From: Thiobacillus sp.
GTDB taxonomy: Bacteria; Pseudomonadota; Gammaproteobacteria; Burkholderiales; Thiobacillaceae
DNA: 8,251 bases
Direction of reading: 5' to 3'
Assembly: GCA_011391285.1 (NCBI GenBank)
Contig: JAABQU010000296.1
Coordinates: 1-8,251, forward strand
The position numbers and the translations under genes are program-made. Within the stretch, counting starts at the first letter, position 1, and the number at the start of each line of letters is the position of its first letter. Below are positions 1-6,133 of this stretch, in pieces. Below the pieces are notes generated by a model. The model did no database searches. It was not told where the DNA came from and was given only the letters and a program-made list of their open reading frames with translations.

Positions 1-481
1 CGGCGTAAAGTGGAAAACGTGCCCGCTCCGTGCGTACGCGATCGCCTTTCAGCAGCGGCTCGTAGTAGCCGGTCACCAGACCTTCGACGCTGCCGTCTTC
101 CTGTGTGGCTTGGTAGGGCTGGAAGCGCTGCTCGAAAAACGCGCGCACGGTTGCGTCGTCGGGCGCGGTCAGCGCCGTCGCCTCTGCGCAGACGGGCTGC
201 CATGCGCTGCGCTTGATCAGTGTGCTGCAACCCTGCACGAAGGCGGACCAGCTTTCGCCGACCTTGTCATCCTGCCAGTAGGCCACGGCGGACCATTCCA
301 CCGGTTTGAGTGTGGGGTAGGCAACCGCCGGTGTGGGGATGAGCGCGGGCCGCCCCGGGGGCGGGGAGGGTGTGGGTTGCGGCGCGGGGGGGGGCACAGG
401 AGCCGGCGGCTCGACGGAAGGGCGCACCGCGCAGGCTGACAACAGCAGGGCAAACAGCCACGGGCTGGCGCGTAACAACAT
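1..481 (-). CDS. mltA: Membrane-bound lytic murein transglycosylase A, N-terminal part (cut by window edge)
   Basis: The reading frame starts at ATG 481 and stays open for 160 codons to the left edge; the C-terminal part with the catalytic aspartate lies outside the window. The product begins with a short lipoprotein signal peptide whose lipobox LSAC puts the lipidated cysteine at residue 17, so it should be anchored in the outer membrane facing the periplasm. A linker of about 25 residues very rich in proline follows. The MltA fold then begins: the SWSAFVQGC segment matches the family's W-x-AF-x-x-C signature, and GLVTGYYEPLL matches its most conserved N-terminal motif. MltA enzymes cleave the MurNAc-GlcNAc bond of peptidoglycan, forming 1,6-anhydro ends. 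A GTG directly before the ATG (482-484) could also serve as start. The linker contains a run of nine identical bases. The call is firm; only the exact start is uncertain. Confidence 0.9.
   Translation of the reverse strand, partial: MLLRASPWLFALLLSACAVRPSVEPPAPVPPPAPQPTPSPPPGRPALIPTPAVAYPTLKPVEWSAVAYWQDDKVGESWSAFVQGCSTLIKRSAWQPVCAEATALTAPDDATVRAFFEQRFQPYQATQEDGSVEGLVTGYYEPLLKGDRVRTERARFPLYA
386..394. repeat. G9 homopolymer inside mltA
   Basis: Nine consecutive G on the plus strand encode three CCC proline codons in the proline-rich linker just after the MltA lipobox. A change of one or two bases would shift the frame and truncate the protein early. Runs of this length are known to slip in phase-variable genes of other bacteria. 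In this GC-rich genome it may be chance. Confidence 0.6.
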
Positions 482-518
482 CACGGGTGAAACTCACTCA
501 CGGCAAAAGCGGGTGTTG

Positions 519-524
519 AGTATA
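519..524 (-). promoter_or_regulatory. Candidate -10 element for mltA
   Basis: TATACT, a 5/6 match to the sigma-70 -10 consensus, lies 37 nt upstream of the mltA ATG in the mltA–apaG gap. No convincing -35 is visible at 16-18 bp. If real, mltA has its own promoter besides any read-through from apaG. Confidence 0.4.
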
Positions 525-560
525 ACAATGGTGCGACGGGACGAACGGGGCTGAGGTCGG

Positions 561-944
561 TCAGTGGAGCACGCGTGGCATCGACAGCGTGAACACGGGA
601 ATTTCGGCGTCGAACTTGTTGCCGTCTTCCGCCACCATCTGATAAGTGCCGTGCATGGTGCCGACCGGCGTGGCCATTGCGGTGCCGCTGGTGTACTCGA
701 AACTTTCACCCGGCCGCAGCAGTGGCTGCTCGCCCACCACGCCGAGCCCCTTGACTTCCTGGGTGACGTTCTCGGCGTCGGTGATGATCCAGTGGCGTGA
801 GATCAGCTGCGCGGCCACGGTGCCGGTGTTGGCGATGGTGACGGTGTAGGCGAACACGTAGCGGTCCGCCGAGGGATCGCTCTGATCAGCCAGATAAGCC
901 GTGTTGACGGTGACGTTGATGTGGTATTTCTTGCCTTCGGCCAC
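561..944 (-). CDS. apaG: ApaG domain protein
   Basis: A 127-residue protein if translation begins at GTG 944, close to the usual 124-127 residues of ApaG. The frame can be extended to a TTG at 986, but the extra 14 residues do not look like the family. The possible -10 at 975-980 would also put the transcript start downstream of that TTG. There is no in-frame ATG and no clear Shine-Dalgarno. Recognisable ApaG features are RYVFAYTVTI near the N-terminus, the SRHWIITDAEN strand region, GVVGEQPLLRPGE, YTSGTAMATPVGTMHG and a C-terminal IPVF segment. The fold is a fibronectin-III-like beta sandwich. The name comes from a gene beside apaH in enterobacteria (Co2+ resistance); the biochemical role is poorly defined. 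It lies between mltA (same strand, 79-nt gap) and divergent rpe. Confidence 0.93.
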   Translation of the reverse strand: MAEGKKYHINVTVNTAYLADQSDPSADRYVFAYTVTIANTGTVAAQLISRHWIITDAENVTQEVKGLGVVGEQPLLRPGESFEYTSGTAMATPVGTMHGTYQMVAEDGNKFDAEIPVFTLSMPRVLH

Positions 945-974
945 GGGATTGCTCGACGGGATGGAATGCGGGGG

Positions 975-980
975 AGTGTA
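975..980 (-). promoter_or_regulatory. Candidate -10 element for apaG
   Basis: TACACT on the minus strand, about 30 nt upstream of the GTG start at 944, matches 4 of 6 consensus bases. A weak TTAAGT lies 17 bp upstream in the -35 position. The spacing suits a short 5' leader. This is a weak prediction. Confidence 0.3.
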
Positions 981-1005
981 ACGCAATGATGTGGCGGACT
1001 TAAGC

Positions 1006-1011
1006 TAAAAT
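1006..1011 (+). promoter_or_regulatory. Candidate -10 element for rpe
   Basis: TAAAAT matches 5 of 6 consensus bases and lies 33 nt upstream of the rpe ATG in the divergent apaG/rpe region. The -35 position has no good match. Any promoter here would be the likely driver of rpe and perhaps of gph and trpE, because the downstream gaps are filled by repeats. Confidence 0.4.
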
Positions 1012-1044
1012 GACCGGGTTTTCCCAAAATTTCCGGAGCTTCCC

Positions 1045-1728
1045 ATGACTTACCGCATCGCCCCGTCCATCCTGTCCGCCAACTTTGCCAAGCTGGGCGA
1101 GGAAGTCGACAACGTGCTCGCCTCCGGCGCGGACATCGTTCATTTCGACGTGATGGACAACCACTACGTGCCCAACCTCACCATCGGCCCGCTGGTGTGC
1201 GAGGCGCTGCGCAAGCATGGGGTCACCGCACCAATCGACGTACATCTGATGGTGAAGCCGGTGGATCGCATCATCCCCGACTTCGCCAAGGCCGGCGCCA
1301 CCTACATCACTTTCCACCCGGAAGCGTCCGAGCACATCGACCGCACCATCGGCCTGATCAAGGAGAACGGCTGCAAGGCCGGCCTGGTGTTCAACCCCGC
1401 CACCCCGCTCGACGTGCTGGAATACACGCTGGACAAGCTCGACATGGTGCTCCTGATGTCGGTCAACCCCGGCTTCGGCGGCCAGAAGTTCATCCCCTAC
1501 GTGCTCGACAAGGCGCGCGCCGTGCGCAAGATGATCGATGACCGCGGCCTCAAGGTCGAGATCGAGATCGACGGCGGCGTCGGCCCTGCCAACATCGCCG
1601 AAGTGGCGCGTGCCGGGGTCGACACCTTCGTCGCCGGCTCCGCTGTATTCGGTGCCGCCAAGGACAGCGATCCGCAGCGCTACAACAGCATCATTGCCGC
1701 GATGCGTGCCGAGCTCGCCAAGGTCTGA
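1045..1728 (+). CDS. rpe: Ribulose-phosphate 3-epimerase
   Basis: A full-length 227-residue TIM-barrel enzyme that interconverts D-ribulose 5-phosphate and D-xylulose 5-phosphate in the pentose phosphate pathway and, in autotrophs, the Calvin cycle; cytoplasmic. The N-terminus has the family start [18 protein letters not shown]. Expected metal and catalytic residues are present: His33 and Asp35 in [13 protein letters not shown], His67 in DVHLMV, and Asp176 in EIDGGV. The phosphate-binding region includes [10 protein letters not shown] (138-147) and the GSAVFG loop near the C-terminus. The start is supported by GGAG at 1035-1038, 6 nt before the ATG. It is the first gene of the plus-strand run. 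The spacer to gph is 87 nt and consists largely of inverted 7-bp repeats. Confidence 0.97.
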   Translation: MTYRIAPSILSANFAKLGEEVDNVLASGADIVHFDVMDNHYVPNLTIGPLVCEALRKHGVTAPIDVHLMVKPVDRIIPDFAKAGATYITFHPEASEHIDRTIGLIKENGCKAGLVFNPATPLDVLEYTLDKLDMVLLMSVNPGFGGQKFIPYVLDKARAVRKMIDDRGLKVEIEIDGGVGPANIAEVARAGVDTFVAGSAVFGAAKDSDPQRYNSIIAAMRAELAKV

Positions 1729-1733
1729 AAACC

Positions 1734-1811
1734 GGTAATCGGTGAGTGGTAGTCGATGAGTGGGAAACCCCGCGCACCGCACTGCTCGCCGCTCCCCGCT
1801 TACTGCTCACC
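1734..1811. repeat. Inverted pair of degenerate heptamer arrays between rpe and gph
   Basis: Starting 5 nt after the rpe stop, the plus strand reads as five 7-bp units (1734-1768; for example GGTAATC and GGTGAGT). After one base, the minus strand reads as five related units (1777-1811, from the right; GGTGAGC, then AGTAAGC), plus a sixth, poorer one at 1770-1776. As RNA, 1741-1754 can pair with 1798-1811 (10 Watson-Crick pairs, 3 G·U, 1 mismatch), closing a hairpin that ends 4 nt before the gph ATG. I read the period and pairing directly; the function is unknown. Confidence 0.7.
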
Positions 1812-1815
1812 CAAA

Positions 1816-2496
1816 ATGAACTTCCCTCTCAAAATCAAGGCCGTCGTCATCGATCTCGACGGTACGCTCCTCGACACCGCGCCCGATCTGGCGCATGCCG
1901 CCGAACTGATGATGGCCGACCTCGGCCGTCCCTGCCCGTCGCTGGAAACCATTTCAACCTACATCGGTAATGGCGTGTCGCGGCTGGTCAAGCGCGTGCT
2001 CACCGGCGAGATGGATGCCGAGCCCGATGCTGCGCTGTTCGAGCGGGCCATCGCCTTGTATCAGAAGCATTACGGAGAGCACGTGTCGCTGTATTCGCGC
2101 CCGTTCGACGGCGTGGTCGAAGGCCTCGATGCGTTCAAGGCGATGGGGTTGCACGTCGCCTGCATCACCAACAAGGCCGCGCAGTTCACCCATCCGCTGC
2201 TGAAGGACACCGCCCTGTTCGACTACTTCGAGCTGATCCTGTCCGGCGACACGCTGCCGAAGCGCAAGCCCGACCCGCTGCCGCTGCTGCATGCCTGTGA
2301 GGTGTTCAAGGTAAAACCGGCCGAACTGCTGTTGATCGGCGATTCGCTCAATGACACCCAGGCTGCGCGTGCCGCCGGCAGCCCTGTGTTCTGCGTGCCC
2401 TACGGCTACAACCGCGGTCGCCCGGTCGCCGAACTCGACCTGGATGCGGTGGTGCCGACGCTCGCCGACGCGGCGAAGATGGTGGTAAGGGCGTGA
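1816..2496 (+). CDS. gph: Phosphoglycolate phosphatase, HAD superfamily
   Basis: A 226-residue cytoplasmic phosphatase that hydrolyses 2-phosphoglycolate, a by-product of Rubisco oxygenation and DNA repair. All HAD motifs are present: nucleophile Asp13 and Asp15 in DLDGT, Thr118 in ITNK (motif II), Lys151 in PKRKPDP (motif III), and Asp176 with Asp180 in IGDSLND (motif IV). The helical cap lies between motifs I and II. I chose ATG 1816 because it gives the typical Gph N-terminus (a few residues, then KAVVIDLDGTLLDTAPDL). An in-frame ATG at 1756 would add 20 residues encoded entirely by the heptamer repeats and is probably false. No Shine-Dalgarno precedes 1816: the repeat array runs almost to the start codon, leaving only AAAA. 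Cotranscription with rpe is likely. Confidence 0.94.
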   Translation: MNFPLKIKAVVIDLDGTLLDTAPDLAHAAELMMADLGRPCPSLETISTYIGNGVSRLVKRVLTGEMDAEPDAALFERAIALYQKHYGEHVSLYSRPFDGVVEGLDAFKAMGLHVACITNKAAQFTHPLLKDTALFDYFELILSGDTLPKRKPDPLPLLHACEVFKVKPAELLLIGDSLNDTQAARAAGSPVFCVPYGYNRGRPVAELDLDAVVPTLADAAKMVVRA

Positions 2497-2498
2497 AT

Positions 2499-2610
2499 TT
2501 CAGGGGCCAGGATTCAGGTTTCAGGGGCCAGGGGGCGTGCCGCCGATGGCGGCGCTCGTCTTAAAAACGCGCGCAGCGCATTCCCTGACCCCTGAATCCT
2601 GATCCCTGAA
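2499..2610. repeat. Inverted pair of CAGG-core heptamer arrays between gph and trpE
   Basis: Two bases after the gph stop, five perfect-phase 7-bp units fill 2499-2533 on the plus strand (TTCAGGG, GCCAGGA and so on). Four more fill 2583-2610 on the minus strand. All nine contain CAGG at positions 3-6. In RNA, 2498-2518 can pair with 2591-2611 (19 Watson-Crick pairs, one G·U, one mismatch over 21), and the helix ends one base before the trpE ATG. The 49-bp centre holds a small perfect hairpin, GCCGCC-GAT-GGCGGC (2539-2553). The function is unknown. Confidence 0.8.
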
Positions 2611-2612
2611 AA

Positions 2613-4085
2613 ATGACCGAACAAGAATTCTTCAACCTCGCCCGCCAGGGCTACAACCGCATCCCGCTGGTGCGCGAGATGCCCGGCGACCTGGAAACGC
2701 CGCTGTCGGTGTATCTCAAGCTCGCCAACGAACCGTATTCCTACCTGCTCGAGTCGGTGGTGGGCGGCGAGCGCTTCGGGCGTTATTCCTTCATCGGGCT
2801 GCCTGCGCGCACCGTTGTGCGGGTGCGCGCGCACCTGCTGACGGTGGAAACCGACGGCCAGGTGGCTGAGGAGCACAACCTGCCCGACCCGCTGGCGTTC
2901 ATCGCCGAGTATCAGGCGCGCTTCAAGGCCGCTCCAGTGGTCGGGCTGCCGCGTTTCACTGGCGGGCTGGCGGGGTATTTCGGCTACGACACCATCCGCT
3001 ATATCGAGAAGCGCCTGTCTCCCGAATTCAACAAAAAGCAGCCCCGCAAGGACGACGTCCTGCACACGCCTGATATCCTCCTGATGCTGACCGAGGAACT
3101 GGCGGTGTTCGACAACCTCGCCGGCAAGCTCTATCTCGTCACCCACGCCGACCCGATGCAGCCCGACGCCTATGCACAGGGTCACCTGCGCCTGCGGGAA
3201 CTGGCCGAAAAGTTGCGCACGCCGGTGCACCTGCCGGCCGAACCGGCGGTGGCGGTGGACGAGCCGCAGTCGGAATTCGGCGAGGCCGAGTTCAAGGCCG
3301 CGGTGCAGAAGGCCAAGGACTACATCGCGGCCGGCGACATCATGCAGGTGGTGCTCTCCCAGCGCATGTCGCGACCGTTCAAGGCGACGCCACTGTCACT
3401 GTATCGTGCCTTGCGCGGCCTCAACCCGTCACCCTACATGTTCTATTACGACTTCGGCGGCTTCCATGTCGTGGGCTCGTCGCCTGAAATCCTGGTACGG
3501 CTCGAGGGCGACACCGTCACCCTGCGCCCCATCGCCGGCACCCGCCCGCGTGGCCTCACGCGCGAGGACGACCAGCGCCTGGCCGAGGAACTGCTGGCCG
3601 ACCCCAAGGAATGCGCGGAGCACCTGCAGCTGCTCGATCTCGGGCGCAACGACACCGGCCGCGTCGCGGTGACCGGCAGCGTCAGGGTTACCGAAAACAT
3701 GCAGATCGAACGCTACTCGCACGTCATGCACATCGTCTCCAACGTCGAGGGCAGGCTCAAGCCCGGCCTCACGGCACTCGATGTGTTGCGCGCCAGCTTT
3801 CCGGCCGGCACCGTGTCGGGCGCGCCCAAGGTGCGGGCGATGGAAATCATCGACGAGCTGGAGCCCTCCAAGCGCGGCATCTACGCCGGCGCGGTCGGTT
3901 ATCTTGGTTTCAACGGCGACATGGACCTGGCGATCGCCATCCGCACCGCCGTGGTCAAGGACCAGACCCTGTTCGTGCAGGCGGGTGCCGGCATCGTCGC
4001 CGATTCGGTTCCCGAGAACGAGTGGACTGAAACCCAGAACAAGGCCCGCGCCATCGTGCGCGCGGCGGAGATGCTGCAGGACTGA
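2613..4085 (+). CDS. trpE: Anthranilate synthase component I
   Basis: A complete 490-residue protein that converts chorismate to anthranilate using ammonia supplied by the glutamine amidotransferase subunit TrpG; this is the first committed step of tryptophan synthesis. The N-terminal domain has LLES (45-48) and GRYSFIG (56-62), the region where tryptophan binds for feedback inhibition in characterised TrpE. The chorismate-binding domain shows [10 protein letters not shown] (305-314), [18 protein letters not shown] (from 330), [11 protein letters not shown] (396-406) and the C-terminal [12 protein letters not shown] (457-468). All catalytic motifs look intact. The spacing and sequence just before the ATG contain no Shine-Dalgarno; the heptamer array runs to within 2 nt of the start. 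The usual downstream trpG, trpD and trpC are absent, so TrpG must be encoded elsewhere. There is no Trp-rich leader peptide upstream. Confidence 0.97.
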   Translation: MTEQEFFNLARQGYNRIPLVREMPGDLETPLSVYLKLANEPYSYLLESVVGGERFGRYSFIGLPARTVVRVRAHLLTVETDGQVAEEHNLPDPLAFIAEYQARFKAAPVVGLPRFTGGLAGYFGYDTIRYIEKRLSPEFNKKQPRKDDVLHTPDILLMLTEELAVFDNLAGKLYLVTHADPMQPDAYAQGHLRLRELAEKLRTPVHLPAEPAVAVDEPQSEFGEAEFKAAVQKAKDYIAAGDIMQVVLSQRMSRPFKATPLSLYRALRGLNPSPYMFYYDFGGFHVVGSSPEILVRLEGDTVTLRPIAGTRPRGLTREDDQRLAEELLADPKECAEHLQLLDLGRNDTGRVAVTGSVRVTENMQIERYSHVMHIVSNVEGRLKPGLTALDVLRASFPAGTVSGAPKVRAMEIIDELEPSKRGIYAGAVGYLGFNGDMDLAIAIRTAVVKDQTLFVQAGAGIVADSVPENEWTETQNKARAIVRAAEMLQD

Positions 4086-4326
4086 GTCAGGCGGCCGCAG
4101 CGTGAATACGCTGGGGGATTGTCTGCCTGATGGCAGAGTCACGGACGGAATGACGCGTGATGGTTTCGGTCCGCATTCGGGGGCCGCACGGTTCCATGCA
4201 GTCATAAAAATTAAACCTGATTGCCGCAGAATACGGTCTGCCTCATCCGGATTGCCGGACACGCCGGGTAAACCGCGGCCAAGGCCTACCGCAGGGCCAT
4301 TCAGCAAGCCGTCATAAAATATTCGG
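4086..4326. other. Gene-free spacer after trpE, rich in small hairpins
   Basis: I find no credible coding sequence here on either strand. Besides the two hairpins just after trpE, there are short perfect stems GCAGA/TCTGC (4226-4241) and TCCGG/CCGGA (4246-4259). An AT-rich 9-mer, GTCATAAAA, occurs at 4201 and again at 4311. The segment could be the remains of a lost gene or hold a small RNA; nothing decides this. Confidence 0.45.
4098..4137 (+). terminator. Two tandem hairpins downstream of trpE
   Basis: Thirteen bases after the trpE stop come CAGCGT-GAAT-ACGCTG (4098-4113) and, 8 nt later, TCTGCC-TGAT-GGCAGA (4122-4137), both perfect 6-bp stems with tetraloops. Neither is followed by a T-run, so they are not canonical intrinsic terminators. 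They may stabilise the 3' end or mark a Rho-dependent stop. Confidence 0.35.
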
Positions 4327-4335
4327 TGTTACACT
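4327..4335 (+). promoter_or_regulatory. Candidate extended -10 promoter for the gsp operon
   Basis: TGTTACACT combines the TG of an extended -10 with the hexamer TACACT at 4330-4335. The -35 position is weak, as is common for extended -10 promoters. The predicted start near 4342 would give a 5' leader of about 150 nt before gspG. Confidence 0.45.
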
Positions 4336-4341
4336 TTTCTG

Positions 4342-4492
4342 ACAGACGATCTGTGCCTCCAGGGCGCAGGCTGTTTGCAGGGGTTTTGCGAACCGGAGGG
4401 TGGGTGCACGGGGCAACGGGGCCAGTATTGTTTGCTTGGGCCAGGAGATCCGCCAGCCTGCCGCCGATAAAAACAGAGAGAAACGACAAGTC
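4342..4492 (+). promoter_or_regulatory. Possible structured 5' leader of gspG (class unknown)
   Basis: The predicted leader opens with a perfect hairpin, ACAGA-CGA-TCTGT (4342-4354). A long-range stem follows: GCAGGCTG (4366-4373) pairs perfectly with CAGCCTGC (4454-4461), extended by GGC/GCC with one bulged base. Inside it are a GGTT/AACC hairpin (4382-4394) and a GGCC/GGCC stem (4420-4442). The 3' half of the closing stem can alternatively pair CCTG (4457-4460) with CAGG (4442-4445), so two exclusive folds are possible. An A-rich unpaired stretch leads to the gspG start. I cannot match it to a known riboswitch family. Confidence 0.4.
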
Positions 4493-4942
4493 ATGGCCAC
4501 TGGATTTTCATGTTTGCGATATGGGGCGAGCCGGCCTCGCGCGGCAATGGGTTTTACGCTGCTTGAATTGCTGGTTGTCCTGGTGATCCTGGGGCTGCTG
4601 GTCGGCTATGTCGCACCGCGCTTTTTCGGCCAGGTCGGCAAGTCGGAAGTGAAGGTGGCGAAGGCGCAGATCCGGGCGCTGGAGGATGCACTCGACCAGT
4701 ACCGGCTGGATGTCGGGCGTTACCCGACCACCGAGCAGGGACTGGTGGCGCTGGACAGCCAGCCCACCGGCGAGGCCCGCTGGCAGGGACCGTACCTGAA
4801 GAAACAGGTTCCCAATGACCCATGGGGCAATCCCTACCAATATCGCGTTCCCGGCGAGCACGGCGAACTCGACCTGTATTCACTCGGCAAGGATGGCCAG
4901 CCGGGCGGCAGCGGCGAAGCCGCCGACATCACCAACTGGTAA
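4493..4942 (+). CDS. gspG: Type II secretion major pseudopilin GspG
   Basis: A 149-residue prepilin-like protein, the main subunit of the T2SS periplasmic pseudopilus. A 20-residue leader ends in Gly20; cleavage and methylation by the prepilin peptidase would give a mature start FTLLELLVVLVILGLLVGYV, with the conserved Glu at +5 and a hydrophobic N-terminal helix. The residue before the glycine is Met rather than the usual Lys/Arg, though Arg14 and Arg16 provide positive charge. The globular part has the family signatures GRYPTTEQGL, GPYLKK, PNDPWGNPYQY and SLGKDGQPGGSGEAADI, the last being the calcium-binding loop region of GspG. ATG 4493 is preferred; the longer frame from 4400 runs into the leader structure, and the later ATG 4547 would remove the leader. 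Only a weak GAGAG lies upstream. gspF follows 3 nt later. Confidence 0.95.
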   Translation: MATGFSCLRYGASRPRAAMGFTLLELLVVLVILGLLVGYVAPRFFGQVGKSEVKVAKAQIRALEDALDQYRLDVGRYPTTEQGLVALDSQPTGEARWQGPYLKKQVPNDPWGNPYQYRVPGEHGELDLYSLGKDGQPGGSGEAADITNW

Positions 4943-4945
4943 GCC

Positions 4946-6133
4946 ATGCTGTTTGAAATCCGGGCGCTGGGGGTGGACCAGCGGGTGAATCTGAGGCTGG
5001 AGGCGGCCGATCCGGTCGATGCCGCTGATCAGGCGCGCCTGCAGGGGTTGACCGTCCTGGATGTGCGTCCGGCCGGGCGACTCGGATTTATCTCGTTTTC
5101 CCGCCGTGCCCGTTTCCCGCTCGGCCTGTTTTCACGCGAACTGCTGGCGCTCCTGAACAGCGGCCTGTCGCTGGTGGAGGCGCTGCAGACGCTGGATGAA
5201 AAGGAGGCGAAGCCTGAGACCCGCAAGATCCTCGGCGGTGTGTTGAAGCGCCTGTACGAGGGCGAGTCCTTCTCCGCCGCCATCAGCCATTTCCCGGATG
5301 CTTTTCCGCCGCTTTACGTGGCGACCGTACGCGCTGCCGAGCGCACCAGCGACCTGCCGCAGGCGCTGTCGCGCTACGTGGCCTATCAGGAGCAGGTCGA
5401 ACAGGTGCGCAAGAAGGTGCTGGCGGCCTCGATCTACCCGATCATTTTGATAATCGTCGGCGGACTGGTGGCGCTGTTCCTGCTCGGTTACGTGACGCCG
5501 CGCTTCGCCTCGATTTATGCTGACAACATGGAGCGCCTGCCGTGGGCGTCTCGGGTGCTGATGACATGGGGCGGGTTTATCGAAGCGCATGCCATGAATG
5601 CCGGCCTGCTGCTGCTGGCATTGCTGGCACTGGCCGCCTACGCACTCAGCCGTCCCGCGCTGCGTGCCTGGTTGGTGCGGCAATTGTGGCGCCTGCCGGG
5701 TCTCGGCGAGCCGCTGCGGGTGTTCCAGCTCACACGTTTCTATCGCACCGTCGGCATGCTGCTGTCGGGTGGTATCCCGGTGGTCACCGCGCTTGAAATG
5801 GCCGGTGGCCTGCTGCAGCCCGAACTGCGGCTGCGGCTGGCGGCCGCCGCCGCCACCATCCGCGAGGGACAATCGGTATCGCTGGCGATGGAGCGTGCCG
5901 GACTGGTGACTCCGGTGGCCCTGCGCATGCTGCGGGTCGGCGAAAAGAGCGGGCGCATGGGCGAGATGATGGAAGCCATCGCCACCTTCCACGAGGAGGA
6001 AACCAGCCGCTTCGTCGAATGGTTCACCCGCCTGTTCGAGCCGGTCCTGATGGCAGTGATCGGGCTGGTTATCGGTATCATCGTGGTCATGCTGTATCTG
6101 CCCATCTTCGAACTTGCCGGGAGCCTGGAATGA
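4946..6133 (+). CDS. gspF: Type II secretion inner-membrane platform protein GspF
   Basis: A 395-residue polytopic inner-membrane protein, close to the normal GspF/PilC length of about 400. It forms the platform that links the cytoplasmic ATPase GspE to assembly of the pseudopilus. Two repeats of the T2SSF domain are visible. The first runs from about residue 55 to 180 (FSRELLALLNSGLSLVEAL, then VRAAERTSDLPQAL) and ends in a membrane segment near 160-185. The second begins at about 255 (LTRFYRTVGMLLSGGIPVVTAL, then RVGEKSGRMGEMM) and ends in the C-terminal membrane segment near 366-389. A third membrane segment lies around 219-235. The 3-nt gap from gspG and the ATGA overlap with gspE suggest translational coupling. 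The start lacks a clear Shine-Dalgarno. Confidence 0.96.
   Translation: MLFEIRALGVDQRVNLRLEAADPVDAADQARLQGLTVLDVRPAGRLGFISFSRRARFPLGLFSRELLALLNSGLSLVEALQTLDEKEAKPETRKILGGVLKRLYEGESFSAAISHFPDAFPPLYVATVRAAERTSDLPQALSRYVAYQEQVEQVRKKVLAASIYPIILIIVGGLVALFLLGYVTPRFASIYADNMERLPWASRVLMTWGGFIEAHAMNAGLLLLALLALAAYALSRPALRAWLVRQLWRLPGLGEPLRVFQLTRFYRTVGMLLSGGIPVVTALEMAGGLLQPELRLRLAAAAATIREGQSVSLAMERAGLVTPVALRMLRVGEKSGRMGEMMEAIATFHEEETSRFVEWFTRLFEPVLMAVIGLVIGIIVVMLYLPIFELAGSLE

Noticed and set aside
945..986. TTG at 986 as apaG start
   Set aside because: The added residues do not match ApaG, and the candidate -10 at 975-980 would place the start upstream of the transcript.
1000..1782. Open frame of 260 codons on the minus strand opposite rpe
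   Set aside because: It mirrors the rpe codons, has biased composition and no known domain, and covers the rpe promoter and heptamer region.
2546..2602. Small open frame upstream of trpE as a tryptophan attenuator leader peptide
   Set aside because: It encodes 18 residues with no Trp codon, has no ribosome site and ends inside the repeat array.
3429..4307. Open frame of 292 codons on the minus strand over the trpE 3' end and spacer
   Set aside because: It is antisense to conserved TrpE motifs, with no recognisable protein family; the part beyond trpE looks like spacer.
4401..4420. Resemblance to the c-di-GMP-I (GEMM) motif around GCACGGGGCAAC
   Set aside because: The expected downstream GGACGCAAAGCC-like block and GNRA tetraloop hairpin are absent.
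4441..4465. Resemblance to the B12 box of cobalamin riboswitches (CCAGGAGATCCGCC)
   Set aside because: The other conserved cobalamin riboswitch blocks upstream are not found in order, and the genes downstream have no link to cobalamin. A covariance search could reopen this.
6019..6129. Longer gspE start inside gspF
   Set aside because: It would overlap gspF by over 100 nt. ATG 6130 has a good GGGAG site and the usual ATGA coupling.
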